Positions 49,886-57,995 of a stretch of 64,000 nucleotides of DNA are shown piece after piece. A program made the translations under genes and the position numbers. Position 1 is the stretch's first letter. Every line of letters begins with the position of its first letter. Origin of the DNA: Streptomyces roseofulvus (GTDB lineage: Bacteria; Actinomycetota; Actinomycetes; Streptomycetales; Streptomycetaceae); NCBI RefSeq assembly GCF_039534915.1, contig NZ_BAAAWE010000001.1, forward strand, positions 5,332,001-5,396,000. The letters are read 5' to 3'. The notes below the pieces were generated by a model, which was not told the DNA's origin, ran no database searches, and was given only the letters and a program-made list of their open reading frames with translations.

Positions 49886-50254
49886 GTGCAACTCGAAGCG
49901 CACGCCCCGTCCGTACCGCCTTCCGAAACGATCCCCCCGTCCGGCCTCACGGAGGACCACGCCTTGACCCCCCTGACATCGCTCACCGCGCTCGACGACG
50001 CCATCGAGAACCTCGGCGTCCCGGTTCCCTGCCGGGCCTACGACCCGGAGGTCTTCTTCGCCGAGTCCCCGGCGGACGTCGAGTACGCCAAGTCCCTCTG
50101 CAAGACCTGCCCGCTGGTCGCGGCCTGTCTCGCCGGCGCCAAGGAGCGCCGTGAGCCCTGGGGTGTCTGGGGCGGCGAGCTCTTCGTCCAGGGCGTGGTC
50201 GTCGCCCGCAAGCGGCCCCGCGGCCGCCCGCGCAAGAACCCGGTCGCGGCATGA
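49886..50254 (+). CDS. wblC: WhiB-family redox/antibiotic-stress regulator WblC (WhiB7)
   Basis: This 122-residue iron-sulfur protein activates multidrug-resistance and ribosome-protection genes together with the main sigma factor. The four cluster cysteines are Cys49, Cys72, Cys75 and Cys81, followed by GVWGGE, the conserved turn contacting sigma, and a C-terminal AT-hook RPRGRPRKN, which distinguishes WblC/WhiB7 from other Wbl proteins. A Pro/Thr-rich tail precedes the domain. The GTG at 49886 has GAGGA upstream. The long leader with upstream ORF and hairpin implies attenuation control. In S. coelicolor wblC is SCO5190 and has the same neighbours uvrD2 and ABC1 kinase, from memory. Confidence 0.96.
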   Translation: MQLEAHAPSVPPSETIPPSGLTEDHALTPLTSLTALDDAIENLGVPVPCRAYDPEVFFAESPADVEYAKSLCKTCPLVAACLAGAKERREPWGVWGGELFVQGVVVARKRPRGRPRKNPVAA

Positions 50255-50610
50255 CCGCCCTCACCTGGGAGGCACCCCACAAGGCCCCCAGGCGAACCGG
50301 AACGATCGACCATCCCCTCACGCACGATCCCCAGAAGCAGGCCCCGATGACCACGTCCGCCACCGAGCCCCTCCGCTCCGCTACCCCCGACTTCTCCCCC
50401 GCCGGCGCCCCCGCGCTGCGTCAGAACAGGACCCGAGACATGCAACTCATCCCAGAAGCCCTGGCCCGTGCCCATATGCACGAGCGACAGCGTGAGGCCG
50501 AGGCGGAACGTCAGGCCGTGCGCCTGATCGCCGCCCGGCGCATGCAGCGCCGCGCCGAGCGCGTCTCGCTGCGCGCCCGCCGCGCGCTGGCCATGGCCGT
50601 CATGCACTGA
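50251..50610 (+). CDS. Small basic protein downstream of wblC
   Basis: The longest frame (119 residues) starts at ATG 50251, overlapping the wblC stop as ATGA. The conserved-looking part is the last 56 residues, from MQLIPEALARAHMHERQREA to the end, a highly basic helix with many Arg, Ala and Glu. Internal starts at 50347 and 50440 are possible, and the 50440 start would give just this helix; the N-terminal half looks low-complexity. I do not recognise a family. Such short helical proteins follow wblC in other streptomycetes as far as I recall. Co-transcription with wblC is likely because a terminator follows at 50629. Confidence 0.6.
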   Translation: MTALTWEAPHKAPRRTGTIDHPLTHDPQKQAPMTTSATEPLRSATPDFSPAGAPALRQNRTRDMQLIPEALARAHMHERQREAEAERQAVRLIAARRMQRRAERVSLRARRALAMAVMH

Positions 50611-50628
50611 GCGCCCCACCAGGCGTCC

Positions 50629-50664
50629 CCGCGGGGGCCGGTCCGAACGGACCGGCCCCCGCGG
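50629..50664. terminator. Perfect 17-bp hairpin after the wblC unit
   Basis: Arms 50629-50645 and 50648-50664 are perfectly complementary with a two-base AA centre. It follows the stop of the small basic protein by 18 bases and precedes the zinc-ribbon gene. Confidence 0.88.
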
Positions 50665-50696
50665 TGCGTTGCCCCGCCGAGGCCGCCCCGCCGGGC

Positions 50697-50702
50697 TATC
50701 GT
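50697..50702 (+). promoter_or_regulatory. -10 element TATCGT for a leaderless transcript
   Basis: TATCGT ends seven bases before the ATG at 50710. The GAGG directly before the ATG is too close to act as a ribosome binding site. Confidence 0.55.
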
Positions 50703-50709
50703 CACGAGG

Positions 50710-50892
50710 ATGAACGAACCCCGCGCCGGGGAGGAGCCCGTGGCCTGCGCACGCTGCGGCAGGACCGCCGACCCCCTCCCGATCACCTGGACCTGCTCCG
50801 TCGAGAACGGCCGCCGCGAGTACTTCTGCGAGGAGTGCGCCCGCGCCAACATCCGGGCCATCGAGGGCCGCCTCGACTCCTCCTGGTGGTGA
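50710..50892 (+). CDS. Small zinc-ribbon protein, 60 aa
   Basis: This 60-residue protein carries two C-x2-C pairs, CARCGRT near residue 13 and CEECARAN near residue 40, spaced like a treble-clef zinc ribbon, with an aromatic stretch between (ITWTCSVENGRREYF). The C-terminus ends in RLDSSWW. It probably binds one zinc ion; function is unknown. The start fits a leaderless transcript and the gene ends nine bases before the stop of the convergent ABC1 kinase gene. Confidence 0.8.
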   Translation: MNEPRAGEEPVACARCGRTADPLPITWTCSVENGRREYFCEECARANIRAIEGRLDSSWW

Positions 50893-50901
50893 GCCGGGAG
50901 C

Positions 50902-52251
50902 TCAGGCCTCCAGGTCGAAACCGGGGAGCCAGGCGGACAGCTCGTCCCGCATGCGGACCGTCGCGTTCAGCTGGCAGAGCACCCCGATCGTGGACATCGT
51001 CACCCGGTGGATCAGCAGGTACGACGGCGGCAGGTTCAGCTGCCGCCCCAGCTGGTGCGCCGAGGACCGGGGATCGGCGATCCGGGCCGCCTGCGTCCGC
51101 ATCCAGCCCCGGGTGAAGAGGAAGGACTCCGCCCCCGCCGGCTCGATGATCGGCAGCAGGTACTCCAGGACCTCGTCCGGATCGAGTTCCACCGACTCCC
51201 TGACGAAGCCCTCCTCCCGCAGCAGGTCGTACACCGGCTCCGCCTCACCGGCCAGGGCCATCCGCAGACAGGTACCGATCATCTCCGGGAACCCGCCCGG
51301 CAGCCGGTCCACCGTGCCGAAGTCCAGCACCCCGAGCCGCCACCCGGACGGATCGTCCGCGCCGTCCCCGCCGTCCGGCGGCAGCAGCCGGAAGTTCCCC
51401 GGATGCGGGTCGGCGTGCAGCAGTCCGGTCCGCGCCGGACCCGAGAACAGGAAACGGGCCAGCAGCTGACCGGCCCGGTCCCGCTGCTCCTGGCCGCCCT
51501 CCGCGATCACCTCCGCGAGCGGGACGCCCTCCATCCACTCGGTCACCAGCACCTGGTCCGCCTGGTGCACCACCGCCGGGACCACCACGTCCGGATCGTC
51601 CGCGAACACCTCGGCGTGCGCCTGCTGGGCCTTCGCCTCCAGGGCGTAGTCCAGCTCCTCCGTCACCCGCTCCCGCAACTCCGCGATCAGCGGCTTCACC
51701 TCGACGCCCGGCACCAGCGGCCCGAGCAGCCGGGCGAACCGGCTCAGCTGTGCCAGGTCCGACAGCAGCGCCTCCCCGGCACCCGGGTACTGCACCTTCA
51801 CCGCGACCTCGCGGCCGTCGTGCCACACCGCCCGGTGCACCTGCCCGATCGACGCGGCCGCCGCCGGCTTGTCCTCGAACTCCAGGAAGAGATCGCGCCA
51901 TTCCGCGCCGAGCCGCTCCTCCAGGACCCCGTGCACCGTCCGCACCGGCATCGGCGGCGCGGCCTCCTGAAGCTTCGTCAGCGCAGCCCGGTAGGGGCCC
52001 CCGATCTCCTCCGGCAGCGCCGACTCGAAGACCGACAGCGCCTGGCCGAACTTCATGGCCCCGCCCTTGAGTTCCCCGAGCACCTTGAACAACTGCTCCG
52101 CCGTGCGCTCCTGGAGCTCCCGGGCGACGAACTCGGCGGACTTCCCGCCGATCCGTTTGCCCAGGCCCCAGGTCGCACGGCCCGCGAAGCCCAGCGGCAA
52201 CGCGGCCAACCTGGCGGTCCGGGTGACCGCCTTCCGGGGAAGATCAGACAT
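50902..52251 (-). CDS. ABC1/UbiB-family atypical kinase
   Basis: This 449-residue protein belongs to the ABC1/ADCK/UbiB kinase-like family. The family-specific motifs are present: GGAMKFGQALS (KxGQ), the alanine-rich nucleotide loop PAAAASIGQVHRAVW, VAVKVQYPG (ion-pair lysine), LLHADPHPGNF (catalytic loop) and LGVLDFGTVDR (DFG). Members bind ATP and act in quinone biosynthesis or lipid handling; the mycobacterial homologue next to whiB7 (Rv3197) has been linked to macrolide tolerance, from memory. The ATG at 52251 has GGAGG upstream and overlaps the end of the ThiF-like gene by eight bases, so the two are probably co-translated. Confidence 0.93.
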   Translation of the reverse strand: MSDLPRKAVTRTARLAALPLGFAGRATWGLGKRIGGKSAEFVARELQERTAEQLFKVLGELKGGAMKFGQALSVFESALPEEIGGPYRAALTKLQEAAPPMPVRTVHGVLEERLGAEWRDLFLEFEDKPAAAASIGQVHRAVWHDGREVAVKVQYPGAGEALLSDLAQLSRFARLLGPLVPGVEVKPLIAELRERVTEELDYALEAKAQQAHAEVFADDPDVVVPAVVHQADQVLVTEWMEGVPLAEVIAEGGQEQRDRAGQLLARFLFSGPARTGLLHADPHPGNFRLLPPDGGDGADDPSGWRLGVLDFGTVDRLPGGFPEMIGTCLRMALAGEAEPVYDLLREEGFVRESVELDPDEVLEYLLPIIEPAGAESFLFTRGWMRTQAARIADPRSSAHQLGRQLNLPPSYLLIHRVTMSTIGVLCQLNATVRMRDELSAWLPGFDLEA

Positions 52252-53458
52252 GCGCCCCTCCAATTCCCAGACTGTCGTGCCGCGCAGGGCTGCGCCCCGC
52301 CATTGTGGACCGGGCCCCATCCGCTGCCGAGACGGCCACCCCCACCCTGCCTTGTGCGGCCCCGCAGGGACAGGCCGCATGCGGCACCAGCCGCTCGGAC
52401 CGCCACCCCAGCGACGGCGCCGCCGCCTCCCAGCGGACGCCCGTGCTGGCCGGAAGCTCCCCGTCCAGGAAGGCCAGCGCGTGCCCCGCGGCCAGCCCCG
52501 CCACCGCCGTCGCCAGGGCCACGTCACAGGCCGGCAGCGGATGCGGCGCCCCCGAGCGCCACTGCGCGAGCAGCCGCGGCCACGCCGGGTCCCGGTCGGT
52601 CGCCTCCTCCTGGAGACACCGGGCGCATGCCGTCCCGCCCGGCAGCACCAGCGGCCCCACCACCCCCGTCGCCTCCAGCACCCCCGCGTACAGGTGCGGT
52701 ACTCCGGCAGCCATCCAGGGCTCCGCCGCCACCGGATCCGGCACCAGCACCCCCAGCCCGTCCCGGTCCGTCACCACCACCAGCGACACCGGCACCCCGC
52801 CGTCCCCGCCGTCGGACCCGGCCCCCGTCCGCCGGCCCGCCCGCCGCGCGGCCACCGGACCGCGTGCCCAGCGCGCCACCAGCCGCCGCGCCGCCGCGCC
52901 CCGGCGCTCGCCGACCGCCTCCGCCGGCAGCCCGCCCGGCGCCGTCTCCCACGGCTCCACCCGGCCCCCGTCCACCACCTCCACCGCGCCGACACCGGCC
53001 GCCGCGAGCAGCGCCGCCACCGTCGCGCCCACCCGCCCCGCGCCCCGCACCCGCACCCGCCGCTCCCGCCGGGCCGCCAGCGTCCGCAGCGCCCGGTCCG
53101 GCTCCGGGCACACCACCGACAGCGCGGCCAGATCCGCCCGCAGCGGATCCAGCGCCGCGTCCACCGCGCCCGCCGCCGGACCCGACCGCCCCGGCCGCCC
53201 CGCCCCGGCCTCCACGAGGAGCCCCGCCGAGGCGAGCCGCCCCAGCAAGGCGTCCAGCCGCCCCTCCGGCAGCCCCAGCTCCGCCGCCTCCCGCCGCAGC
53301 AGCGCCGTCCCGCGCGTCCCGTCCATCAGCCCCAGCAGCCGGCCCGTCGCCGCGTCCACCTGGTCGAGCACCACCGCGTGCGCCGGCGCCACCCCGTACT
53401 GCGCGCACGTCAGACTCCGCCACGCCCGGCGCAGCGCCGGCTTCACCATCGGATGCAT
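52244..53458 (-). CDS. ThiF/MoeB-like adenylation-domain protein
   Basis: This 404-residue protein resembles the E1-like ThiF family with a degenerate N-terminal part. A Rossmann segment VRVRGAGRVGATVAALLAAA (GxGxxG) is followed by VEVVDGGRVEPWE, and two cysteine pairs (CARCLQEE near 290 and CPCGAAQG near 370) could bind zinc as in MoeB. The usual GTDN and catalytic cysteine motifs are not obvious, so adenylating activity is uncertain. The composition is very rich in Ala, Gly and Arg. It is upstream of and overlaps the ABC1 kinase gene by eight bases; the mycobacterial counterpart is Rv3196 (from memory). Start ATG 53458 is tentative; 53449 is an alternative. Confidence 0.75.
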   Translation of the reverse strand: MHPMVKPALRRAWRSLTCAQYGVAPAHAVVLDQVDAATGRLLGLMDGTRGTALLRREAAELGLPEGRLDALLGRLASAGLLVEAGAGRPGRSGPAAGAVDAALDPLRADLAALSVVCPEPDRALRTLAARRERRVRVRGAGRVGATVAALLAAAGVGAVEVVDGGRVEPWETAPGGLPAEAVGERRGAAARRLVARWARGPVAARRAGRRTGAGSDGGDGGVPVSLVVVTDRDGLGVLVPDPVAAEPWMAAGVPHLYAGVLEATGVVGPLVLPGGTACARCLQEEATDRDPAWPRLLAQWRSGAPHPLPACDVALATAVAGLAAGHALAFLDGELPASTGVRWEAAAPSLGWRSERLVPHAACPCGAAQGRVGVAVSAADGARSTMAGRSPARHDSLGIGGAHV

Positions 53459-53615
53459 GTCCGCCCCCGTCCTCCTCCGCGTTCTCTCCCGGACCCAGGC
53501 TGCCCGCCGGCGCGGAACCGCGCCGAAAGTTGTCCACAGGCCCACCGGAAAGTCGTACGGTCGGAAAGTCGGACAGGTCACGTCACGCGAAGGGGATTCC
53601 ACCGCGCCGCCCCGG

Positions 53616-53621
53616 TACCGT
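53616..53621 (+). promoter_or_regulatory. -10 element TACCGT for a leaderless transcript
   Basis: TACCGT ends seven bases before the GTG at 53629 with no ribosome binding site in between. Confidence 0.5.
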
Positions 53622-53628
53622 CGAGGGC

Positions 53629-54162
53629 GTGCCAGTCGAGATCCGCAGGAGCGCCCGCCGCACCCGTTCCGTCTCCGCCTACCGCGAGGGGGACCGCACC
53701 ATCGTCCTCATCCCGGCCCGGATGTCGGAGGCCGAGGAGCGCCGCTGGGTCGGGGTGATGCTGGAGAAGCTCGCAGCCAAGGAGAAGGACAAGGAGCGCC
53801 GCGCCACCCGCGGCGACGCCGAGCTGGCCGAGCGGGCCGGCCGCCTCTCCGACCGGTACCTCGACGGCAGGGCCCGGCCCGACTCGGTGCGCTGGGTCAC
53901 CAACCAGAACAGCCGCTGGGGCTCCTGCACCCCCGCCGAGGGCTCCATCCGGCTCTCCCACCGCCTCCAGCCGATGCCCGAGTACGTCGTCGACTACGTC
54001 CTCCTGCACGAGCTGGCCCACCTCCTCGTCCCGGGCCACGGCCCCGACTTCTGGCGGCTCCTGGAGGCGTACCCGCGGACCGAGCGGGCCCGCGGCTACC
54101 TCGAAGGAGTGGTCGCCGCCGACCGCCTCCCGCACCTTCCGGACGGCGATCACCCGGCCTGA
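53629..54162 (+). CDS. YgjP/SprT-like M48-type metallopeptidase
   Basis: This 177-residue protein is a small zinc peptidase of the YgjP (DUF45) type. The zinc site is HELAH (His127, Glu128, His131) with the third ligand in VPGHGPDFW (His137), and the family motif NQNSRWGSC lies at about 93-100. The N-terminus is basic (VEIRRSARRTRSVSAYREGD). No signal peptide is visible. In bacteria these proteins are often found near restriction or repair genes, but the role is unknown. The GTG at 53629 follows a -10 element by seven bases. It diverges from the ThiF-like gene. Confidence 0.9.
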   Translation: MPVEIRRSARRTRSVSAYREGDRTIVLIPARMSEAEERRWVGVMLEKLAAKEKDKERRATRGDAELAERAGRLSDRYLDGRARPDSVRWVTNQNSRWGSCTPAEGSIRLSHRLQPMPEYVVDYVLLHELAHLLVPGHGPDFWRLLEAYPRTERARGYLEGVVAADRLPHLPDGDHPA

Positions 54163-54201
54163 GGCCGTGTTTCCCGATTCCGTACCGGAATCGACCCGCG
54201 C

Positions 54202-54231
54202 TGTCTCAATGTCGTTCGCAGCGGTTAGCCT
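54202..54231 (+). promoter_or_regulatory. Candidate promoter of the terD-AIM24 operon
   Basis: TGTCTC (54202-54207) and TAGCCT (54226-54231) are 18 bases apart. Transcription would begin near 54239, leaving about 36 bases of leader before the ATG at 54275. The -35 match is weak. Confidence 0.35.
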
Positions 54232-54274
54232 GACGCGAGTCATTCGCCATCGGGATGGGGGACGGTCGTTACGC

Positions 54275-55936
54275 ATGGCCAGGGAATTCCAACGCGGCCA
54301 CAAGGCCAAGATCAGTGATCTGACCGCGGGCACCGATCTGTACGTGGGCGTGCAGATCGCGGCCCCCGGGCTCACCTTCGACATCAGCTGCTTCGGACTC
54401 GACGCCGACGAGCGCCTGTCGGACGACCGGTACTTCGTCTTCTTCAACCAGCCGAAGTCGCCCGAGGAGTCCATCCAGCTGCTCGGGGCGCAGTCCGGCG
54501 ACACCGAGTCCTTCCGCGTCACCCTCGACCGGATCCCCCCGCAGATCCACAAGCTGTCCTTCACCGCCACCATCGACGGCAACGGCCAGATGTCGCAGGT
54601 CGGCCCCGGCTGGATCCGGATCGTCGCCGGCGGTGAGGAGGTCGCCCGCTACGCCTTCACCGGCGCCGAGTTCTCCACCGAGCGCGCGGTCATGCTCGGC
54701 GACTTCTACCTGAAGGACGTGTGGCGGTTCGCCGCCGTCGGCCAGGGCTTCGACGGCGGCCTGGAGGCCCTGCTGCGGAACTTCGGCGGAGAGGTCCTGG
54801 AGGAGGAGCAGCCCGCGGCCCAGCCGCCCGCCGCCCCCCAGCAGGCCGCGCCGGCCTTCGGCGCCCCCGCCCAGGCCGCGGCGCCCCCGGCCTTCGGTGC
54901 CCCCGCCGCCCCGGCCCCCGCTCCCCAGCCCGGCTACGGCCCGCAGGCACCGACCCCGCCGCCCGCCCCGCAGCCGGTGCACACCCAGCCCACCATGGTC
55001 GCGCCGCTCGCCCCCGCCCCGGTGCCGCCGCCGGCCCCCGCGCCGGGCGCCCCCGGACCGTACGGGCAGCCCCCGCAGGCCCCCTACGGGCAGGTCCCCG
55101 GCCAGACCCCGCCGCCCGCCGCCCCCTACGGGCAGCCGCCGCAGGCCCCGTACGGCCAGCAGCCCGGCTACGGTCAGCAGCCCGGCTACGGCCAGCCCGC
55201 CCCCTACGGGCAGCAGCCCGGCATGCCCCCGGGCATGCCGCCGCAGGGAGTCCCGCAGGGCGCGCCCGCCACCGGCGCCGGACTCGCCGCCGCGCTCGCC
55301 CCGTACAAGGAGACCGCCACCGGCGCCCGCTGGACCCCGCAGAACCAGCAGCTCATGCGGGTGGACCTGGCCATGGGCGGCACCCCCGTCCTCGCCCGCC
55401 AGGGCTCCATGGTCATGTACCAGGGCAAGGTCGACTTCTCCTACAAGGGCGCCGGCTTCGCCGGCCGGATCGTGGGCAACGCCACCGGCCAGGAGATGCA
55501 GCTCATGCGCTGCACCGGCCGCGGCCAGGTCTTCCTCGCCGAGAACGGTGCCCATCTGCACCCGATCGAGCTCCAGGGCGACGCCATCTGCGTCTCCGCG
55601 GAGAACGTGCTCGCCTTCGACGAGTCGCTCCAGTACGAGGTCCGCCGCATCGAGGGCCACGGCATCCCCGGCGGCGCCCTGTTCACCATGCAGTTCCAGG
55701 GCACCGGCACCGTGATCGTCAAGACCCACGGCGTCCCCGTGGTCCTGCCCGTCACCCCCACGACCTTCGCCGACTGCAACGCCGTCGTCGCCTGGTCCGC
55801 CGCCTCGCAGGTCATCCTCTCCAGCCAGGTCCGGCTCCGGCGCAACGCCTACCCCGGCCACAGCGGAGAGACCGTGAACCTCCAGTTCCGGGGCGCCCCC
55901 GGCAACTTCATCGTCGTCCAGCCGTACGAGGTCTGA
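54275..55936 (+). CDS. TerD-AIM24 fusion protein
   Basis: This 553-residue protein joins two domains. Residues 1-190 form a TerD domain, a calcium-binding fold of tellurite/stress-resistance proteins (TAGTDLYVGVQI, ISCFGLDADERLSDDRYFVFF, FRVTLDRIPPQIHKLSFTATI). A disordered linker of about 150 residues follows, rich in Pro, Gly, Gln and Tyr with PYGQPPQAPYGQ-like repeats. Residues 345-553 form an AIM24 beta-helix-like domain (LMRVDLAMGGTPVLARQGSM, ending NFIVVQPYEV). The ATG at 54275 fits the TerD start. Two stand-alone AIM24 genes follow at 14 and 19 bases. The set may build a membrane-associated stress complex; partners are not known. Confidence 0.92.
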   Translation: MAREFQRGHKAKISDLTAGTDLYVGVQIAAPGLTFDISCFGLDADERLSDDRYFVFFNQPKSPEESIQLLGAQSGDTESFRVTLDRIPPQIHKLSFTATIDGNGQMSQVGPGWIRIVAGGEEVARYAFTGAEFSTERAVMLGDFYLKDVWRFAAVGQGFDGGLEALLRNFGGEVLEEEQPAAQPPAAPQQAAPAFGAPAQAAAPPAFGAPAAPAPAPQPGYGPQAPTPPPAPQPVHTQPTMVAPLAPAPVPPPAPAPGAPGPYGQPPQAPYGQVPGQTPPPAAPYGQPPQAPYGQQPGYGQQPGYGQPAPYGQQPGMPPGMPPQGVPQGAPATGAGLAAALAPYKETATGARWTPQNQQLMRVDLAMGGTPVLARQGSMVMYQGKVDFSYKGAGFAGRIVGNATGQEMQLMRCTGRGQVFLAENGAHLHPIELQGDAICVSAENVLAFDESLQYEVRRIEGHGIPGGALFTMQFQGTGTVIVKTHGVPVVLPVTPTTFADCNAVVAWSAASQVILSSQVRLRRNAYPGHSGETVNLQFRGAPGNFIVVQPYEV

Positions 55937-55950
55937 GGGAGCCCGACACC

Positions 55951-56631
55951 ATGAACCAGCAGCTCGCGGGCTATGCCCCGACCCCCATCGCGGCCCGCAT
56001 GGAGAACCACGGCCGCACCATGCTCAAGGTCGCCATGGCCACCGGCCAGGACCTCTACGCCCGGTCCGGCTCGATGGTCGCCTACGAGGGCTTCATCAGC
56101 TACGAGCCCAACCCGCCCGCCGTCCGCCAGGTCGCCAAGGAGTGGGCCACCGGCGAAGGCGCGCCGATCATGAAGTGCACCGGCGACGGCCTGCTCTACC
56201 TCGCCGACTACGGCGCCGACGTCGTCGTGATCAACCTCCAGAACGACTCGATCTCCGTCAACGGCACCAACCTCCTCGCCTTCGACGCCCACCTCCAGTG
56301 GGGCGTCGAGCGGGTCAAGGGCCTCGCCAAGTTCGCCGGCCAGGGCCTGTTCAACGTGGAGATCGCCGGCACCGGCTGGGTCGCGCTCACCTCGCGCGGC
56401 ACCCCGATCGTGGTCGACTGCGGCCGCGGCGAGGACGAGACGTACGTCGACCCCGACGCGCTCGTCGCCTGGTCGCCGGCGCTCAAGGTCAAGGGCAAGC
56501 GCAGCTTCAAGGCGTCCTCCCTCATCGGGCGGGGCAGCGGCGAGGCATTCCAGATGGCCTTCTCGGGCCAGGGCATCGTCGTCGTACAGCCCAGCGAGGA
56601 CAGCAGCGACCGCCTGCGGGTCCGGGGCTGA
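55951..56631 (+). CDS. AIM24 family protein
   Basis: This 226-residue protein consists of a single AIM24 domain, the bacterial relative of a yeast mitochondrial inner-membrane protein involved in complex assembly. Marks are TMLKVAMATGQDLYARSGSM, MKCTGDGLLYLADYG, NGTNLLAFDAHLQWGVERVKG and GIVVVQPSED. No signal peptide or membrane helix is seen. It lies 14 bases after the TerD-AIM24 fusion and 19 before the next AIM24 gene, with a GAGGGAG site before the ATG, so all three are likely one operon. Confidence 0.9.
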   Translation: MNQQLAGYAPTPIAARMENHGRTMLKVAMATGQDLYARSGSMVAYEGFISYEPNPPAVRQVAKEWATGEGAPIMKCTGDGLLYLADYGADVVVINLQNDSISVNGTNLLAFDAHLQWGVERVKGLAKFAGQGLFNVEIAGTGWVALTSRGTPIVVDCGRGEDETYVDPDALVAWSPALKVKGKRSFKASSLIGRGSGEAFQMAFSGQGIVVVQPSEDSSDRLRVRG

Positions 56632-56650
56632 GGGGGAGCGAGAACACATC

Positions 56651-57406
56651 ATGCAGAGCCCGCTTTTCAACCACGCCGAGCAGCAGAGCCAGGAGCGGTA
56701 CGTCATCCAGAACCCGCAGCTGCTGCGGGTCAGCCTCACCGGCCACGACGACGTCCTCGCCCGCAAGGGCGCCATGGTCGCGTACCAGGGGCTCGTCGAC
56801 TTCGACGGCGAGTACCAGAGCTCCGGCCAGCGGCAGGCCCGCGCCCGCACCGGCGAGGGCCTCGACCTGATGCGCTGCTCCGGCCAGGGCACGGTCTACT
56901 TCGCCAACCTCGCCCAGTACATCCACGTCGTCGAGGTCGACCACGAGGGCCTCACCGTCGACAGCTCCTACGTGCTCGCGCTCGACACCAGCCTGCACAC
57001 CGAGGTCATCGCCGTCGACAGCCAGTACGGGGTCTCCGGCACCGGCAAGTACCAGCTGAACATCACCGGCCGCGGCAAGGTCGCCCTGATGACCTCCGGC
57101 CAGCCGCTGATGCTCCAGGTCACCCCGGAGAAGTACGTCAGCGCCGACGCGGACGCCATCGTCGCCTGGTCCACCTCGCTGCGGGTCCAGATGCAGGCCC
57201 AGACGCACAACACCAGCGTCCGCAGCCGCCGCGGCAGCACCGGCGAGGGCTGGGAGCTCAGCTTCCTCGGCCAGGGCTTCGCCCTCGTCCAGCCCAGCGA
57301 GGTCATGCCCCCGCAGAACGCGGCGATCGGACAGGGCGTCGCCGCCCAGTTCGGCGTCGGCCAGCACGGCGCCCACGGCCAGAACCAGAACAACGCCTGG
57401 AACTGA
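56651..57406 (+). CDS. AIM24 family protein, second copy
   Basis: This 251-residue protein is the second stand-alone AIM24 domain. It shows LLRVSLTGHDDVLARKGAMV, MRCSGQGTVYFANLAQYI, DSSYVLALDTSLHTEVIAVD and GFALVQPSEVM, and ends with a Gln/Gly/Asn-rich tail. Compared with the preceding copy it has a longer C-terminus and a distinct N-terminus. It ends the three-gene operon and a strong terminator follows. The three AIM24 domains differ enough to suggest a hetero-oligomer rather than recent duplicates. Confidence 0.9.
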   Translation: MQSPLFNHAEQQSQERYVIQNPQLLRVSLTGHDDVLARKGAMVAYQGLVDFDGEYQSSGQRQARARTGEGLDLMRCSGQGTVYFANLAQYIHVVEVDHEGLTVDSSYVLALDTSLHTEVIAVDSQYGVSGTGKYQLNITGRGKVALMTSGQPLMLQVTPEKYVSADADAIVAWSTSLRVQMQAQTHNTSVRSRRGSTGEGWELSFLGQGFALVQPSEVMPPQNAAIGQGVAAQFGVGQHGAHGQNQNNAWN

Positions 57407-57422
57407 CCGCACGGCAGCGGCA

Positions 57423-57463
57423 CGGCGAAGGGCCCCCGGGAGGACACCGGGGGCCCTTCGCCG
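57423..57463. terminator. Perfect 17-bp hairpin between convergent operons
   Basis: Arms 57423-57439 and 57447-57463 pair perfectly around a seven-base loop. It lies between the stop of the last AIM24 gene and the stop of the minus-strand NUDIX gene. Confidence 0.92.
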
Positions 57464-57473
57464 TCACCTCACG

Positions 57474-57995
57474 TCACAGGCGGGCCAGCGTGCCCTCCAG
57501 CAGCCGCACCACCGAGGTGTCCGCGACCGCGGCCACCTCGTCGTACGCGTACCACCTCAGGTCCAGCGACTCCTCGCTGATCCGCTCCACCCCGTCCGCC
57601 GGGGCCAGCGCCGCGTACTGCACGTCGAGGTGCCAGTGGCACGGCGCCGGGATCGGATGCCGGTCGAGCCGCACCGGTCCGCCGGGCAGCAGCGTCAGCC
57701 CCGCCATGCCCGACTCCTCGGCGGCCTCGCGCAGCGCCGCCGCCTCGACCGTCGGATCGCCCTCCTCGCAGTGGCCGCCCATCTGGAGCCACATGCCCAG
57801 CTTCTTGTGCAGGGTGAGCAGGACCCGCCCGCGCGAGGGGTCGATCACCAGCGCGCTGCTGGTGAGGTGACCGGCCGAGCAGGGCTTGTACATGCCGTCC
57901 GGATGCGCGGCCAGGTGCTCCAGGTAGAGCTCGCGGAGCTCCGGCTGGCCCTCGTACCCCTTGAGGACGAGGACCGCGTCGTCGTGCAGCGTCAC
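57474..57995 (-). CDS. NUDIX hydrolase
   Basis: This 173-residue protein has a Nudix box running GGHCEEGDPTVEAAALREAA then EESG; the first box glutamate is replaced by aspartate (EEGD). It also has HLTSSALVIDPSRGRVLLTLH as the first strands. Such enzymes hydrolyse nucleoside diphosphates linked to another group; the substrate cannot be read from sequence. Translation begins at GTG 57995, overlapping the stop of the DUF2342 gene by four bases (GTGA), so expression is coupled. It contains no signal peptide. Confidence 0.9.
   Translation of the reverse strand: MTLHDDAVLVLKGYEGQPELRELYLEHLAAHPDGMYKPCSAGHLTSSALVIDPSRGRVLLTLHKKLGMWLQMGGHCEEGDPTVEAAALREAAEESGMAGLTLLPGGPVRLDRHPIPAPCHWHLDVQYAALAPADGVERISEESLDLRWYAYDEVAAVADTSVVRLLEGTLARL

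Noticed and set aside
57423..57463. Hairpin considered as a small RNA gene
   Set aside because: It sits exactly between two convergent stop codons and has the size and symmetry of a terminator; no separate promoter is visible.
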